A stretch of DNA of 64,000 nt from Legionella antarctica (GTDB lineage Bacteria > Pseudomonadota > Gammaproteobacteria > Legionellales > Legionellaceae). Where the stretch lies: positions 665,001 through 729,000 of the forward strand of contig NZ_AP022839.1 in the NCBI RefSeq assembly GCF_011764505.1. The letters run 5' to 3'. A program made the position numbers and the translations under genes. Each line of letters starts with the position of its first letter. The stretch's first letter is position 1. A model generated the notes under the pieces. That model did no database searches. It had not been told where the DNA came from and saw nothing but the letters and a program-made list of their open reading frames with translations. Below, piece after piece: positions 42,910 through 52,502 of this stretch.

Positions 42910-44772
42910 ATGATAGAATGTCCAAAGATGTTACCAATAAGAAAATTTTTGTCTGCAGTTGGGTTGATCACTGTAGTTCGTAAAGAGTTTCAGAAAATCA
43001 AATCTCCCCGTGATGCTGCGCCAGGGAAAAATGTTATTTCGTTGACGGATTGTTTGATGTCTGCCTTTGCGATGTTTAATCTCAAGTACCCTTCATTACT
43101 CCAATTTGATAGGAGTCACCGACTGGATCCCCAAGTTCAACATAATTTAGGAACTCTTTATGGCATTGAACAGATCCCTAGTGATACGTACATGCGCGAG
43201 CGATTGGATGAAGGAGCCCCATCTACTCTGCGTAAAGTCTATAAGCGGTTATTTGCCTTTCTTCAAAGAGGGAAATCCCTGGAATCTTACGCTGCCAGCC
43301 AAGGAAGCGAGGAACGAGCGAGGCTGGTAGTCCCTGGTAGCCTTAGAGCCGGATGTTTTGCCGCAGGCAAAATATAAGGCATCCGAAAAGGCGTCAGTCA
43401 TTGGGGTAGCGTTGTTTTTGAACCCCGAATGGGGTGAAAAAACAAGCGGACACAGGACGGCCAGGGCCGCCGGAGGCATACTTGTCGCGTTTGCGAGTCG
43501 ATTTCAGCCATGGATGGCTAAAATCAATCACGAGCTTAGCGACACTATCGTCGTTACCTAAACGGTCGTTATTTACTGGCTGGGGATGGAACTGGATTTT
43601 TTGCATCCAATGTAATTCATTGCGACCAATGTTGTATTAAGCATGATCACAAATTATCTGTAGTTTTAACCACAAAGCAATCTATTACCGACCTATCTCT
43701 GAAAGCACGTAGTTATATTTTAGCTAATCCACTACGAACATATTTTGCATTATGGTATATAGATGACCACAAAAAAATTACTTTGATTCCAATTAAAGAT
43801 ATCGATAGTTTGCCTACATTGCTGCATGATAAAAAAATGTATAAGGAATTATCAAAAGAAGTTAAGGCGGAAATAGAGCTGGCCATCAAATCCTATCATT
43901 ATGCTCGATTTCCTGACGAGAAGGTCTCGTATTACCACAATATGTATTGCGCAGCCATAGTTCACCCGGATAAAAAAGTGGTTATTCCATTTGTACCAGA
44001 ACTTATCATGAAAGAAGATGGCGATACTAAAAACGACTGTGAACGCAACGCTTCCAAACGGTTATATAGGGATTTGAAACGAGAACACCCACACTTAAAA
44101 GTCATTGTCGTTGAAGACAGCTTGGCTTCAAATTACCCTCACCTCAATGAGCTTAAAAACCTGGATATGCAGTTCATAACGGGTGCTAAAGAAGGGGATC
44201 ACAAAGCACTATTTAAATGGCTCAACGAACATGAGTGTATTACTTATGAGCACAAAACAGAAGACGGGGTGACGCACAGTTACCGTTATATTAATGGCGC
44301 ACCACTCAATACAAGCCATTATGATTTTAAAGTAAATTTCATGGAGTACTGGGAAACAAATAAAAAGGGTGGCAAGCAACATTTTAGCTGGGTCACTGAC
44401 ATAACGATTACCAATAACAATGCTTATGACATTATGCGAGGAGGACGTGCGAACTGGAAAATAGAAAATCCCATATTTAATACACTCAAAAACCTAAACT
44501 ACCACTTTGGTCATAATTTTGGACATGGATATAAAAATCTCTCGACCATGCTAGCCTTATTGATGATGCTCGCTTTCTTTGTTGATCAGGTTCAGGAGCT
44601 TTGTTGTAATATGTTCCAAAAAGCACTAAAAATGCGCCAATCAAAAATTGGTCTCTGGGATAAAATGAAACGCCTATTCAGTGAATATTTTGTTGATAAT
44701 TGGAATGATTTATTTAACGCAATTATTCATGGGCAGGAGAAAATCAAACTTAATCCCATTAATACCTCATAG
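42910..44772 (+). pseudogene. IS4/ISNCY-like transposase, interrupted by 261-bp insert
   Basis: Without 43290-43550 the frame is 1602 bases, exactly the length of the intact 533-aa gene at 34779-36380, and the sequence joins without gain or loss (TCTTA|TCGTT). The insert brings a stop at 43375. Confidence 0.93.
43290..43550. repeat. 261-bp structured repeat, copy 1
   Basis: Starts CGCTGCCAGCC and ends GACACTATCG; identical to 47641-47901. It contains several strong hairpins: CGGATG...CATCCG, TTTTGCC-GCA-GGCAAAA, ACCCCGAATGGGGT, and GATTTCAGCCAT/ATGGCTAAAATC. No terminal inverted repeats and no target duplication. Identity of the element is unknown. Confidence 0.85.
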
Positions 44773-44952
44773 CATCTTATTTTTGAACACGGCTATTGTT
44801 TTGGTTTTAAATGAGTTTTTGAGTTTTGATAACGATTAGTGCTTGTTTTGCAATCAGATGATTTGTGAATTGCTTGTTGCTGCCCATGAGGAATAGATAG
44901 GGAATATTCTATTACCTATCGGTGGGGAGAAACTGGTAGCGGGAACCGCTGG

Positions 44953-45170
44953 CCTTTTTCCAGACGTTTATAAATCAGGACAAAGCCATTCTTGTCCCAG
45001 TACAGCAACTTCACTTTATCACGAGCCCGATTATAGAATAGAGTCAGTGAACCATCTTGTACTATATGGCTCGATAGGTCACTAATAATATAACTCAAGC
45101 CGTTAATTGATTTGCGCATATCTATGGGCTGGCTGTATAAATAAATCTGCTGCTGGTCAAATGATATCAT
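44953..45170 (-). pseudogene. IS66 TnpB, truncated
   Basis: Begins MISFDQQQIYLYSQPIDMRK, followed by SINGLSYII and LTLFYNRARDKVKLLYWDKN, the TnpB pattern (complete homologue at 60311-60661). The coding sequence breaks off after FVLIYKRLEKGQ at the IS junction. Confidence 0.85.
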
Positions 45171-45505
45171 CGTGCATCGCCTAATAGCTGGATAAGCGCA
45201 CTGGCTTTGCTGATGTCTGCTTCAGTTTTAATGTGCAATTTAATACCCGTAGGTAGGATAACTTCCAGACAGGATGTCGGCGCAGCTTTAACTTGGGATA
45301 GTTCACGTGCTGGGGTCGTTGATACCTTCAACAGCTTCGGCTCAGCGTTCCCGGAGATCTTTTTATTAAGTCTTCCGCGCCAATAAACAAATTGCTTATA
45401 TACCAGACCTTGTTGTTCACAAAATTTTGGTTGCGCTAATCCACTTGATTCCCAGAGGCTGTTTTGCTCTGACCAATAGGCCTGTCGATTTGAACTCATA
45501 CTCAT
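45167..45505 (-). CDS. IS66 TnpA-like protein
   Basis: 112 residues with the N-terminal pattern YWSEQNSLWESSGLAQPKFCEQQGLVYKQFVYWRGRL, as in TnpA of IS66 (compare 59997-60317). The start of TnpB overlaps its stop by 4 bases. Complete, but in a dead IS. Confidence 0.85.
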   Translation of the reverse strand: MSMSSNRQAYWSEQNSLWESSGLAQPKFCEQQGLVYKQFVYWRGRLNKKISGNAEPKLLKVSTTPARELSQVKAAPTSCLEVILPTGIKLHIKTEADISKASALIQLLGDAR

Positions 45506-45538
45506 GTCTCCTTTGTTTGTAATTTAAAGGAGTTTGAG

Positions 45539-45946
45539 TTAATTCACTTGTCCTGTGTAGATGGGGTTGCTTTGGCGCTTACATTTAGCGAGTACATTGG
45601 CTTGTTGTACGAAACAATTAGATAGTTTTATAGCAGAATTAGTGTAGTATTTTTTTAGTTCAAAATGGTCGCAACCATTAGCAGATGCCATTGTTGTCTG
45701 CTGCAATTGATGAATGGAAAGCATTTGTGCAGCCAACATGGCTTGCAAGGTACTCTGCGCATTCAAAGCAACCAGCGCATTATCACTGTCTTCTTTGGCT
45801 ACACTGATATCAAAATTAACGGATCGAATATTATTTGACGCCATGGCAGCATTATGAATAAGATGTTGATTAAAGCTTTCTATTGCTTTGGCTTTAACCT
45901 CAGTGGTATCAAGATGCTTGTTTTGAATAACATTAAGATTTGCCAT
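45539..45946 (-). pseudogene. Homologue of the 155-aa island protein, 3' end replaced by IS66
   Basis: From ATG 45946 (MANLNVIQNKHLDTTEVKAK) the protein follows the element I 155-aa protein, with LAAQMLSIHQLQQTTMASAN and KKYYTNSAIKLSNCFVQQAN. After VLAKC it enters IS66 end sequence and stops, losing the conserved VxVxxGGQAxVGN end. Confidence 0.8.
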
Positions 45947-46328
45947 TAGTTTCTCCATTGTCTCTGTTTAATTTTTTACCTGAATAGTGGGGCTTACCTG
46001 CATTTATCCATAGTTGAACATGCAACCGTAATGATTCAGTAGGGATATCTCCATTGATTATGTCTTGTTCATCCTCCTTTGATAGCAAGTCATCTATGAT
46101 TTCTTGGTGGTTCCTTTCATAATCTGGGCAACAATTTTTAATAAATGAAAGAATTATTCGATTTCTTTGAAGTCTCAATAAGATTTCAGGTTTATGGCTA
46201 CTAATATCAGCCTTCAGTTTCTCAATTGAAGCTTGACTACCTTTAACATTTAACTTATTCCAATCAGATGACAACTCAATAGAGACATTAGCATCAGAGG
46301 CTTTTCGCAAGACATTGTTCCTATTCAT
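45933..46328 (-). CDS. Conserved island protein, 131 aa
   Basis: From ATG 46328, overlapping the stop of the DUF3631 gene. The end LLSKEDEQDIINGDIPTESLRLHVQLWINAGKPHYSGK is nearly the same as in the 107-aa protein of element I, while the first ~70 residues differ (DUF-like ELSSDWNKLNVKGSQASIEKLKADI). The longer frame beginning at 46394 only translates the 9-bp repeats (CGCCGCC). Function unknown. Confidence 0.65.
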   Translation of the reverse strand: MNRNNVLRKASDANVSIELSSDWNKLNVKGSQASIEKLKADISSHKPEILLRLQRNRIILSFIKNCCPDYERNHQEIIDDLLSKEDEQDIINGDIPTESLRLHVQLWINAGKPHYSGKKLNRDNGETNGKS

Positions 46329-46352
46329 AACACCACCTCGACCATATCGTCT

Positions 46353-46388
46353 GCAACATCCGCAACATCCGCAACATCCGCAACACCG
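46353..46388. repeat. 9-bp tandem repeat in the DUF3631 gene
   Basis: Three exact GCAACATCC units plus a degenerate fourth, encoding VADVADVADVADD at the C-terminus of the ATPase. Unit length is a multiple of three, so copy-number change keeps the frame. Confidence 0.85.
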
Positions 46389-47640
46389 CAACAACTCAAA
46401 TCAGTCGTAGGGTTTTTTGTTGCGGATAGGTCAAGTGTTGCTGCAACATTAATAGAATGAGAAATGCTATGATTGGTATGGATATTGACTTGTTGCACTG
46501 TTGCGCATATTTCGGGATTAATGGAGTTTAAATATCGATTAAATGCTTCTGCAAATTGGCACTTTTCAAATCCTTTTGGTGTAGCGTTTCCTATGCGAAT
46601 ACCTTTACTTTTAATACCATAACCTTTTAATAAGTTAGCAAGTTGTCGTGGAGTAATAGGTTGTCCACGATGATAAGTTGCCCAAGGTTGCTCATCGTCC
46701 AAACATAAGGCCTGAATTAAGTCTGTGGTGCTGAAACGTTCAATTTTTCTTTGTTCAAATACATCTTGGATATTGAATAATAATTCTGTTCCTATGCTTG
46801 CAATGGAACTATCTTGATTAGAAAGGCTAATAGCTGCTTTTCTAGCTTGTTCTGGCCATTTGCCTCCAACAGCATCAGCTATTGCAAGTAATGGCTCCCA
46901 ATTATCTTGTGCTCTATCATTAAGAATTTCAGGTAGGTGGGGTCTTGCTGAAGAAATTTTATCTGAGCAATCTATAGCGAAACGAGATAATTTACTTTTT
47001 AAACTAGCAAACAGACCATGATCAATATGACGCAAACGCTCCACTTTTTCATGTGGAAGTTTTCTTCGTAACTCTAAAGTAATGGCTCTATCCATCAATG
47101 TTTCAGGGAGATGGCCGATCCCTGCTAATGCTTTTGCCCCCCATACATTGAATTTTCGTGGATAATGATCTTTACCAATGGCAACTGCACGTACAATAAA
47201 GGCACTATCTCTTGTATGTCCACAATTCAATATACCGCGCAGTTCCTCATTGTCTTTCATAAAAGCATCTGCTTCATCAATTAAAAGGGTAGGACTCCAT
47301 TCATCAATAGCTCTAAACAATGCTGCTGGAGTAATATTGGAAGCAGGTAAAGGGTTTTTAACCATCTTGGCAAGCAGAAAAAGTAATTGAGATTTTCCAC
47401 AACGTTTCTCTGGTGCTGTAATTACTGCTAATGGGGCGACCTGAACACTATCCATAAACCAAGTCATTGTTGTCCACAATGTAGCAGCAATTACAGTATC
47501 TGAATTGCATACGATACAACGTCTAATCAAATTTTCGATTTCCATTAATAGCTCATTTGGATTGATCATCACTGGCCAAGGTTCGACATCATCAATAACG
47601 TCATATTCCATCGATGATATTTTAGTTTTATCTTTTCGTG

Positions 47641-47901
47641 CGCTGCCAGCCAAGGAAGCGAGGAACGAGCGAGGCTGGTAGTCCCTGGTAGCCTTAGAGC
47701 CGGATGTTTTGCCGCAGGCAAAATATAAGGCATCCGAAAAGGCGTCAGTCATTGGGGTAGCGTTGTTTTTGAACCCCGAATGGGGTGAAAAAACAAGCGG
47801 ACACAGGACGGCCAGGGCCGCCGGAGGCATACTTGTCGCGTTTGCGAGTCGATTTCAGCCATGGATGGCTAAAATCAATCACGAGCTTAGCGACACTATC
47901 G
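47641..47901. repeat. 261-bp structured repeat, copy 2
   Basis: Identical to 43290-43550. Here it lies within the primase-DUF3631 gene, in the opposite orientation relative to the coding strand. Flanks are TTTTCGTG and AGGCGTTT, so again no duplicated target. Confidence 0.88.
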
Positions 47902-49023
47902 AGGCGTTTTTAATTAGGCTTTTGTTGTATTCATCTACAGACTTACCATTAGGTGCTATAGTGGTCTGTGCTGCTCTGATAATTGCTTCATGCCTTGTTA
48001 GGTTCTCGTGGTATTGCATTAAGTCAAAAGGACTATGCCAATAGCCATCGTTAAAGACATTACTATGATGACTAAAAAATCGATTATCTCTAACTACTAT
48101 GCCTGCTGTACCAGAAGTAGAATCGGGAGATAGCCATCGTTCTTCATTATTTTTTATTAATTTCTGTTTATAACCATATTGTGCTAATAGAGCACTGAGA
48201 TGATTCTGCTCATTGAATGCTTTTATGGGCAATAATGAATCATCTGAATGGTTAGGCTCAAGTATAATATGGCTAGTCGGTGGCAATGTTTCTTGCTCAA
48301 AAACTTTGACTGGATTTCCATTGAGATATTCAAAATATAATGGTGTAACAGTAGAGTTATAGGGTTTTCTTGGGGTATACCATGCTTGAGCAAATACGCC
48401 GTTCTCTTTGGCGTATGCCAGTAATTTTTCATCAAGATTTTGGTTAATAAGCAAGACTAATGCCTCTGCAGTAGCTGCCAATTGTTCCTTATGATATGGC
48501 TTTTCAGTAGCTAATATAATACGGCAACGATTTCCTTTGTTTCCTGAATAATGAGAGTGTGAGCCATAAATAATGTGTCCGATATTAAGCTTTACTAAAA
48601 CCTCATGGATAAGTCGAGGATCAGGTGATCCTTCAATTTCAAGCCCCTCTTTATTTATTCCCTTGTCGCAGTCGATTATCAAAATGCTTGATGCACTTTC
48701 AGCATTGTTTTCAGCGCGAGACATACATTGATTATTGTCTAAAGTTTTTAATTTAGTACGTAGGAAATGGCCACCGTCTTTTTCACCGATTGGAAGTTCT
48801 CAAAGTCTAGCCATCAACTCTTCACCCTTAATGTTTATGTACTGATCGGTTGTTCGTACTCCCTGCTCAGAAAAAGCTAGTTCTGTATTATTGATTATTG
48901 TTGTAAAATTCATAGTGGTTAATCCTTAACTCATCTGTGGCGGTAATTTCAAAGTGCCTAACTTGCTTGTTACCGCTGCCTAATGTTTTGTAGTCCGTTG
49001 TACTCTTTAAGCCCGGTTGTAAT

Positions 49024-49215
49024 TTAGATATGAATTTTTGGTATGTTTTCTTTAACCCAGTGCTTAATCGTTTCTACTTGCCACACTAGGGTTGTTCCGT
49101 TTAATTTGTGAGGGGGCGGGAATTTACCTTCTTTCCACCATCGACGCAGATTGGAGCGATGAAAGCCTGTTATTTCTTCAACATGAGAAATTTGTGCTAT
49201 TTGAGATTGATTCAT
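49024..49215 (-). CDS. AlpA/MerR-type HTH regulator, element III, 63 aa
   Basis: SHVEEITGFHRSNLRRWWKEGKFPPPHKL followed by TTLVWQVETIKHWVKENI is the same AlpA-type fold as 22278-22478 of element I. Probable directionality factor or activator. Stands between the 300-aa gene and the primase gene. The second HTH gene of element I is missing here. Confidence 0.8.
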   Translation of the reverse strand: MNQSQIAQISHVEEITGFHRSNLRRWWKEGKFPPPHKLNGTTLVWQVETIKHWVKENIPKIHI

Positions 49216-49311
49216 GATAAATGTTCCTAATTGTGTTTAATTGACAATCAGGACGATAATGTAAGTACTACGCACCTACCCGCACAGTGCGTATAAGTGC
49301 GTACCTCTGTA

Positions 49312-50214
49312 TCAGTTATAACTATTCATTTTTTGACTAGATAAATAGTAATCAAGTACATCCAATATTCTTTTACGGAACGCTTTATAATTGTTTGCTG
49401 GGATAGCTAAAGTTTGATGTTTGGCCATGAATTCACGCATATCCAGCTCTCCTTTCAAATCTACTTTAACTTCAGTACAGCCTATAGCAAGGAGTGTATC
49501 AGGAAGTTTTTCCCAGCAGATCATTGCTAACTTATTAGAAGCAAGTTCATTCGTTTTGAGGCTGGGAAATATTATTTTTAATAAAGCCTCAGTGATAATA
49601 TCGTGGCGAATGGATTTGTTTTTTGTCTTGTTTTGCTCTGCGTTGTAAACATCCTGATTATGTATATAAATGTCTTCTAATTTGATGATACATGCTGGCT
49701 CTAAAAAGCGTACATGCCCATCCTTTTTAGATTTCACTATTCGCGTAAATAACCCTTCATTTTCAAACAAATTCTCTAGATTTTTGTTTGGGTCAATAGA
49801 ATGTTCATCGCACAACTCTATAAAATCATCATGGAGTACATCGAAGGCATCTACTCCTAAGGCAGGAATTCTAACTTTTTTAAAACCATCACTATTATCA
49901 ATAAGGAAACACATAGTTCCTTTAGAGACTTGATATAAATTGGGTTCAAGAGAGTTTAAGATAAAGCCTTGTTTTTCCAACTCCTCATTGGTTAAACTTC
50001 CAAATCTTTTCAAATCCTCGCCTGTAGCAATATTAATTTTTGTTTCACGTACTTTAACTTGCTGGTTAAATGCACCTCCTTTCTTGCCAGTAATACAAGC
50101 ATATAAAGGAATTGCTTTTTTTGAGAAAAAATCACGCATTTGTCTTAAGTCAAAATGCCAACGTTCACAAAGTTGCATTATGCTGTAATAAGTAGGAATA
50201 ACCTTATCATTCAT
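49312..50214 (-). CDS. Hypothetical protein, 300 aa, behind conserved leader (element III)
   Basis: ATG 50214 has GGAG eight bases upstream, at the same leader position as the GTG start of the 459-aa gene in element I; a GTG at 50223 lies inside that ribosome site and is unlikely. The N-terminus (YSIMQLCERWHFDLRQMRDFFSKKAIPLYA) looks like an HTH. The middle and C-terminus are unrecognised, with a faint C-terminal match (NKLAMICWEKL, YKAFRKRI) to the 459-aa protein. Confidence 0.6.
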   Translation of the reverse strand: MNDKVIPTYYSIMQLCERWHFDLRQMRDFFSKKAIPLYACITGKKGGAFNQQVKVRETKINIATGEDLKRFGSLTNEELEKQGFILNSLEPNLYQVSKGTMCFLIDNSDGFKKVRIPALGVDAFDVLHDDFIELCDEHSIDPNKNLENLFENEGLFTRIVKSKKDGHVRFLEPACIIKLEDIYIHNQDVYNAEQNKTKNKSIRHDIITEALLKIIFPSLKTNELASNKLAMICWEKLPDTLLAIGCTEVKVDLKGELDMREFMAKHQTLAIPANNYKAFRKRILDVLDYYLSSQKMNSYN

Positions 50215-50306
50215 TTGAATCACTCCATCAAAGCTACATCACCATTGAAGTGCCAAGCAAAAGGGATGATGAAACCCTTGATTCTCCCCGTCGGGATAGC
50301 TTGGCT
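50215..50306 (-). ncRNA. Conserved structured leader RNA, element III
   Basis: Stem GCCAAGC/GCTTGGC (50252-50258 with 50299-50305) enclosing hairpin TCCC-CGTC-GGGA (50285-50296). Aligned to 24206-24300 of element I, the long block GATGAAACCCTTGATTCTCC is identical and the small hairpin changes a T-A pair to C-G. TATAAT lies at 50312-50317, as in element I. Confidence 0.6.
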
Positions 50307-50345
50307 AAGAAATTATATGACGCAGTAATACAACTGAATAGATAA

Positions 50346-50400
50346 TTCGGAAATTCCGAACTTGTTATTTATTTGAACTGTTGCAATTTTTGCAACGGTT
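50346..50400. promoter_or_regulatory. Two palindromes upstream of the leader promoter, element III
   Basis: TTCGGAA-A-TTCCGAA (50346-50360) and AACTGTTGCAA / TTGCAACGGTT (50376-50400, one mismatch). The second is 23/25 identical to the palindrome within rhuM of element I. They lie ~30-80 bases upstream of the leader -10 box, as operators would. Confidence 0.55.
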
Positions 50401-50491
50401 AAGCTAACAGTTTAGAAGCTGTATTCTTTTTATTCGTGATTTTATTCTACATCTACGGGCTAATTTATAAGGTTTTTATAGTCAAGATAGT

Positions 50492-50983
50492 CTATTTGCT
50501 AACATATATACTAGCATTACTGTTATCGCTGGAAGATGATTCTCCAGATATAGTTGTATTAGCTGTCAAACTGTAAGTTCCTACATTAGAAAATGAAGAT
50601 GTTAAGTATAAGTTGGTATCATTGTAATATGAACCACCTGAACTTACATTGTAGGATCTAGAATCATATATACAGTTACTAGAGTTTGCGCACAGCTTCA
50701 TCGCAACATTGAACTGTTTTGTTTCCTTTGATGTATTCTGCATTGAAAAGGAGTGATGTCCATTCATGTATATATTTTGATAAATTTTCCCATAGAAAGA
50801 ACTCGTTGATGCTCGAGCACTTGCTGAAGAAAAAAAAACATCGTTGCTATCCTCTACATGTCCTGAAGCATTTCCAGTTGTCCAAGTTTGATGCGAAGTC
50901 ATCTCAACTCCTGGTGCAACCATTTCAGCACTAACATTTGTGATTGCTCCGAATAAAGCTAAGGATAGTATGATTTTTTTCAT
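50492..50983 (-). CDS. Secreted Ser/Asn/Thr-rich hypothetical protein
   Basis: From ATG 50983 the product starts MKKIILSLALFGAITNVSAE, a signal peptide with cleavage after VSA. The mature ~143 residues are Ser/Asn/Tyr-rich, probably beta-structured, with two Cys close together (KLCANSSNC). No family recognised. It sits between the leader region and the rhuM/int module; element I has nothing here, so it is extra cargo. Confidence 0.6.
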   Translation of the reverse strand: MKKIILSLALFGAITNVSAEMVAPGVEMTSHQTWTTGNASGHVEDSNDVFFSSASARASTSSFYGKIYQNIYMNGHHSFSMQNTSKETKQFNVAMKLCANSSNCIYDSRSYNVSSGGSYYNDTNLYLTSSFSNVGTYSLTANTTISGESSSSDNSNASIYVSK

Positions 50984-51160
50984 TAAATATTCCATTAATT
51001 AAGATTTTTAGAAAATACGGTTTAAGTTATTTATTGTCAATCCTTAAGAGTTAATTTTATAGGTACTTCTAAATATAAAAAAACACTTACTGATCTTTAG
51101 CAAGACTAATTGACTTTAGCTGTAACTTATTGAGCTGATGATGAAGTAAGTTGCTATATG

Positions 51161-51412
51161 AAAGGATAGGGACAAATTGTCCCCACCCTTTATCTGCACG
51201 ATAGCGAATTTTGATTTTTAGGAGGCTTCTTTACGCTCATCGATATGGTTGAGCGTCCTTTATTTTAGTACGGACGGCAACTATGTATTATCTTTTTTTA
51301 AGCTTAATTACGTTTTCACCCACATGTTCCAAAATGGAACTCGTGTTATTTTTAATTCATTAATTGGTTTTTTACGATCTCATTATGAACTGTTTCCAAA
51401 ATGGAAATAGTT
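51161..51412. promoter_or_regulatory. Operator-like palindromes, element III
   Basis: A symmetric site AAAGG...GGGACAAATTGTCCC...CCCTTT (51161-51190), GTTCCA-AAA-TGGAAC (51326-51340, perfect) and GAACTGTTTCCA / TGGAAATAGTTC (51388-51412, one mismatch). The same kinds of site stand at 36505-36624 in element II. They lie upstream of the secreted-protein gene. No gene is seen in 50984-51452. Confidence 0.5.
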
Positions 51413-51746
51413 CATATAGAACGCATAAGGAATTTTTTCCTTAAGTTAATTGGTATCCTGTCAGAATCGCCGGGTAAGTGTCTGCCACTGAGCCCGGACT
51501 AATCCGAGCCGCGCGCGTCAGCAAGCGGAATTATCTCGAGATGCTTATGTGGTGCATGGAACCTGCCGCACTTTAAGTAAGATTAATTCAGCCAATGATG
51601 GCATTTCAAATTTTTTAGTCACCCTATCGTAAATATACTGATAAACGTTAACTTTCAGTTTTCTGGCCGTCTGTTGTCATGGGTCACGATTACTAGCCCA
51701 CCCTCTGGCCACTCAAAGTAGCCCACTTAGGGTAAATTTTTTTAAC

Positions 51747-52502
51747 TCACTTGTCATCTACTAAATTAAATTTCGGTATAAATTTTTTCCTGTATGACTC
51801 CCCATCAAGAACAATTCGATAAGCTTTATTTACGATACGATCTAATGCTGCGTTTGCCATAACCGGATCATAAAATAGCTCCATCCATCCTTCTATTTTA
51901 CGGTTAGTAGTTATAATTAGCATAGAGTTTACATGGATAGCTGCTATTAAATCATACAGATCAGTGGACTGTTCTGGCGATAATGCTTTCAGCCCGAAGT
52001 CATCTAAAATAAGCACATCGTATCGTGAGTAACGTTTAAAAAGCGCAGTCCATGTTTCATCCGCTCTTGCTTGGTGGAACTGATTTAACAGTTCATTCGC
52101 TCTTATAAAGCAGACTTTTTTATGTCGTTGACATGCCATTAGACCCAGGGCTTGAGCCAGGTGAGTCTTTCCGGTGCCAACAGGTCCCATGATGATGACA
52201 TGGTTTTTTTCTTTGATAAACTTCCCTGTCATCAGGGTGCGGATGGCTTGTGTGACTTGTGTTGAATATCGAGCCAGTTCAAAATTTTCAAAACACTGAG
52301 GCTCCTCAAATCGAGCTTGCCTTACACGCCCAGCAAGCAATTTTTGTTGACGAGCCTCATCCTCATCCTGAAACAACATTGAGAGCAACTCTTCATAAGA
52401 GAGGGACGCTGCGCGAGCCTGTTCTACTCTTGCTAGCAGTGTGTCTGGGATCCCTGTCAAACGTAGTTTTTTTGCAAGCTCTAACATATTGATATCACTC
52501 AT
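51747..52502 (-). CDS. istB: IS21 helper ATPase IstB
   Basis: From ATG 52502 (MSDINMLELAKKLRLTGIPD), overlapping the istA stop by 8 bases. It has VIIMGPVGTGKTHLAQALGL (Walker A), YDVLILDDFGLKALSPEQ (Walker B) and AALDRIVNKAYRIVLDGESYR. Complete. Confidence 0.93.
   Translation of the reverse strand: MSDINMLELAKKLRLTGIPDTLLARVEQARAASLSYEELLSMLFQDEDEARQQKLLAGRVRQARFEEPQCFENFELARYSTQVTQAIRTLMTGKFIKEKNHVIIMGPVGTGKTHLAQALGLMACQRHKKVCFIRANELLNQFHQARADETWTALFKRYSRYDVLILDDFGLKALSPEQSTDLYDLIAAIHVNSMLIITTNRKIEGWMELFYDPVMANAALDRIVNKAYRIVLDGESYRKKFIPKFNLVDDK

Larger units (their letters stand above)
42811..44952 (+). mobile_element. IS with IS4/ISNCY-like transposase, copy 2, broken
   Basis: Same IS as 34599-36480 in opposite orientation, with ends CAGCAGTTCCCG and CGGGAACCGCTGG. 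The first base is changed or lost, there is no target duplication, and it joins an ISL3 remnant to an IS66 remnant, so recombination shaped the site. It holds a 261-bp insert (43290-43550). Confidence 0.85.
44953..45582 (-). mobile_element. IS66-family remnant
   Basis: The right end reads GTAAGCGCC on the minus strand (ending at 45582), the usual IS66 terminus. tnpA and the start of tnpB remain; tnpC is gone, replaced by the IS4-like copy. Its insertion cut off the end of the conserved 155-aa-type gene. Confidence 0.8.
46325..48913 (-). pseudogene. Primase-like / DUF3631 ATPase replication gene, broken twice
   Basis: The start is ATG 48913 (MNFTTIINNTELAFSEQGVR). TGA at 48800-48802 interrupts where element I has an Arg-like position (LMAR-L-stop-ELPIGEKDG). 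The frame continues through SSILIIDCDKGIN and GSHSHYSGNKGNRCRIIL, then the 261-bp insert at 47641-47901, then a DUF3631 ATPase with VITAPEKRCGKSQLLFLL (Walker A), TLLIDEADAFM (Walker B) and GHLPETLMDRAITLELRRK. Removing the insert joins the frame exactly (KNAS-RKDK). Repaired length is 775 residues. Confidence 0.88.

Noticed and set aside
43249..43640. Several small frames (67-76 aa) in the 261-bp repeat, repeated at 47709-48044
   Set aside because: Overlapping frames on both strands in a hairpin-rich sequence; none has a ribosome site, and the sequence moves as a non-coding unit.
46353..46388. GCAACATCC repeats considered as iterons or CRISPR
   Set aside because: Unit is 9 bp, without spacers, inside a coding frame and multiple of three, so a simple coding repeat. 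No CRISPR array was seen anywhere in the window.
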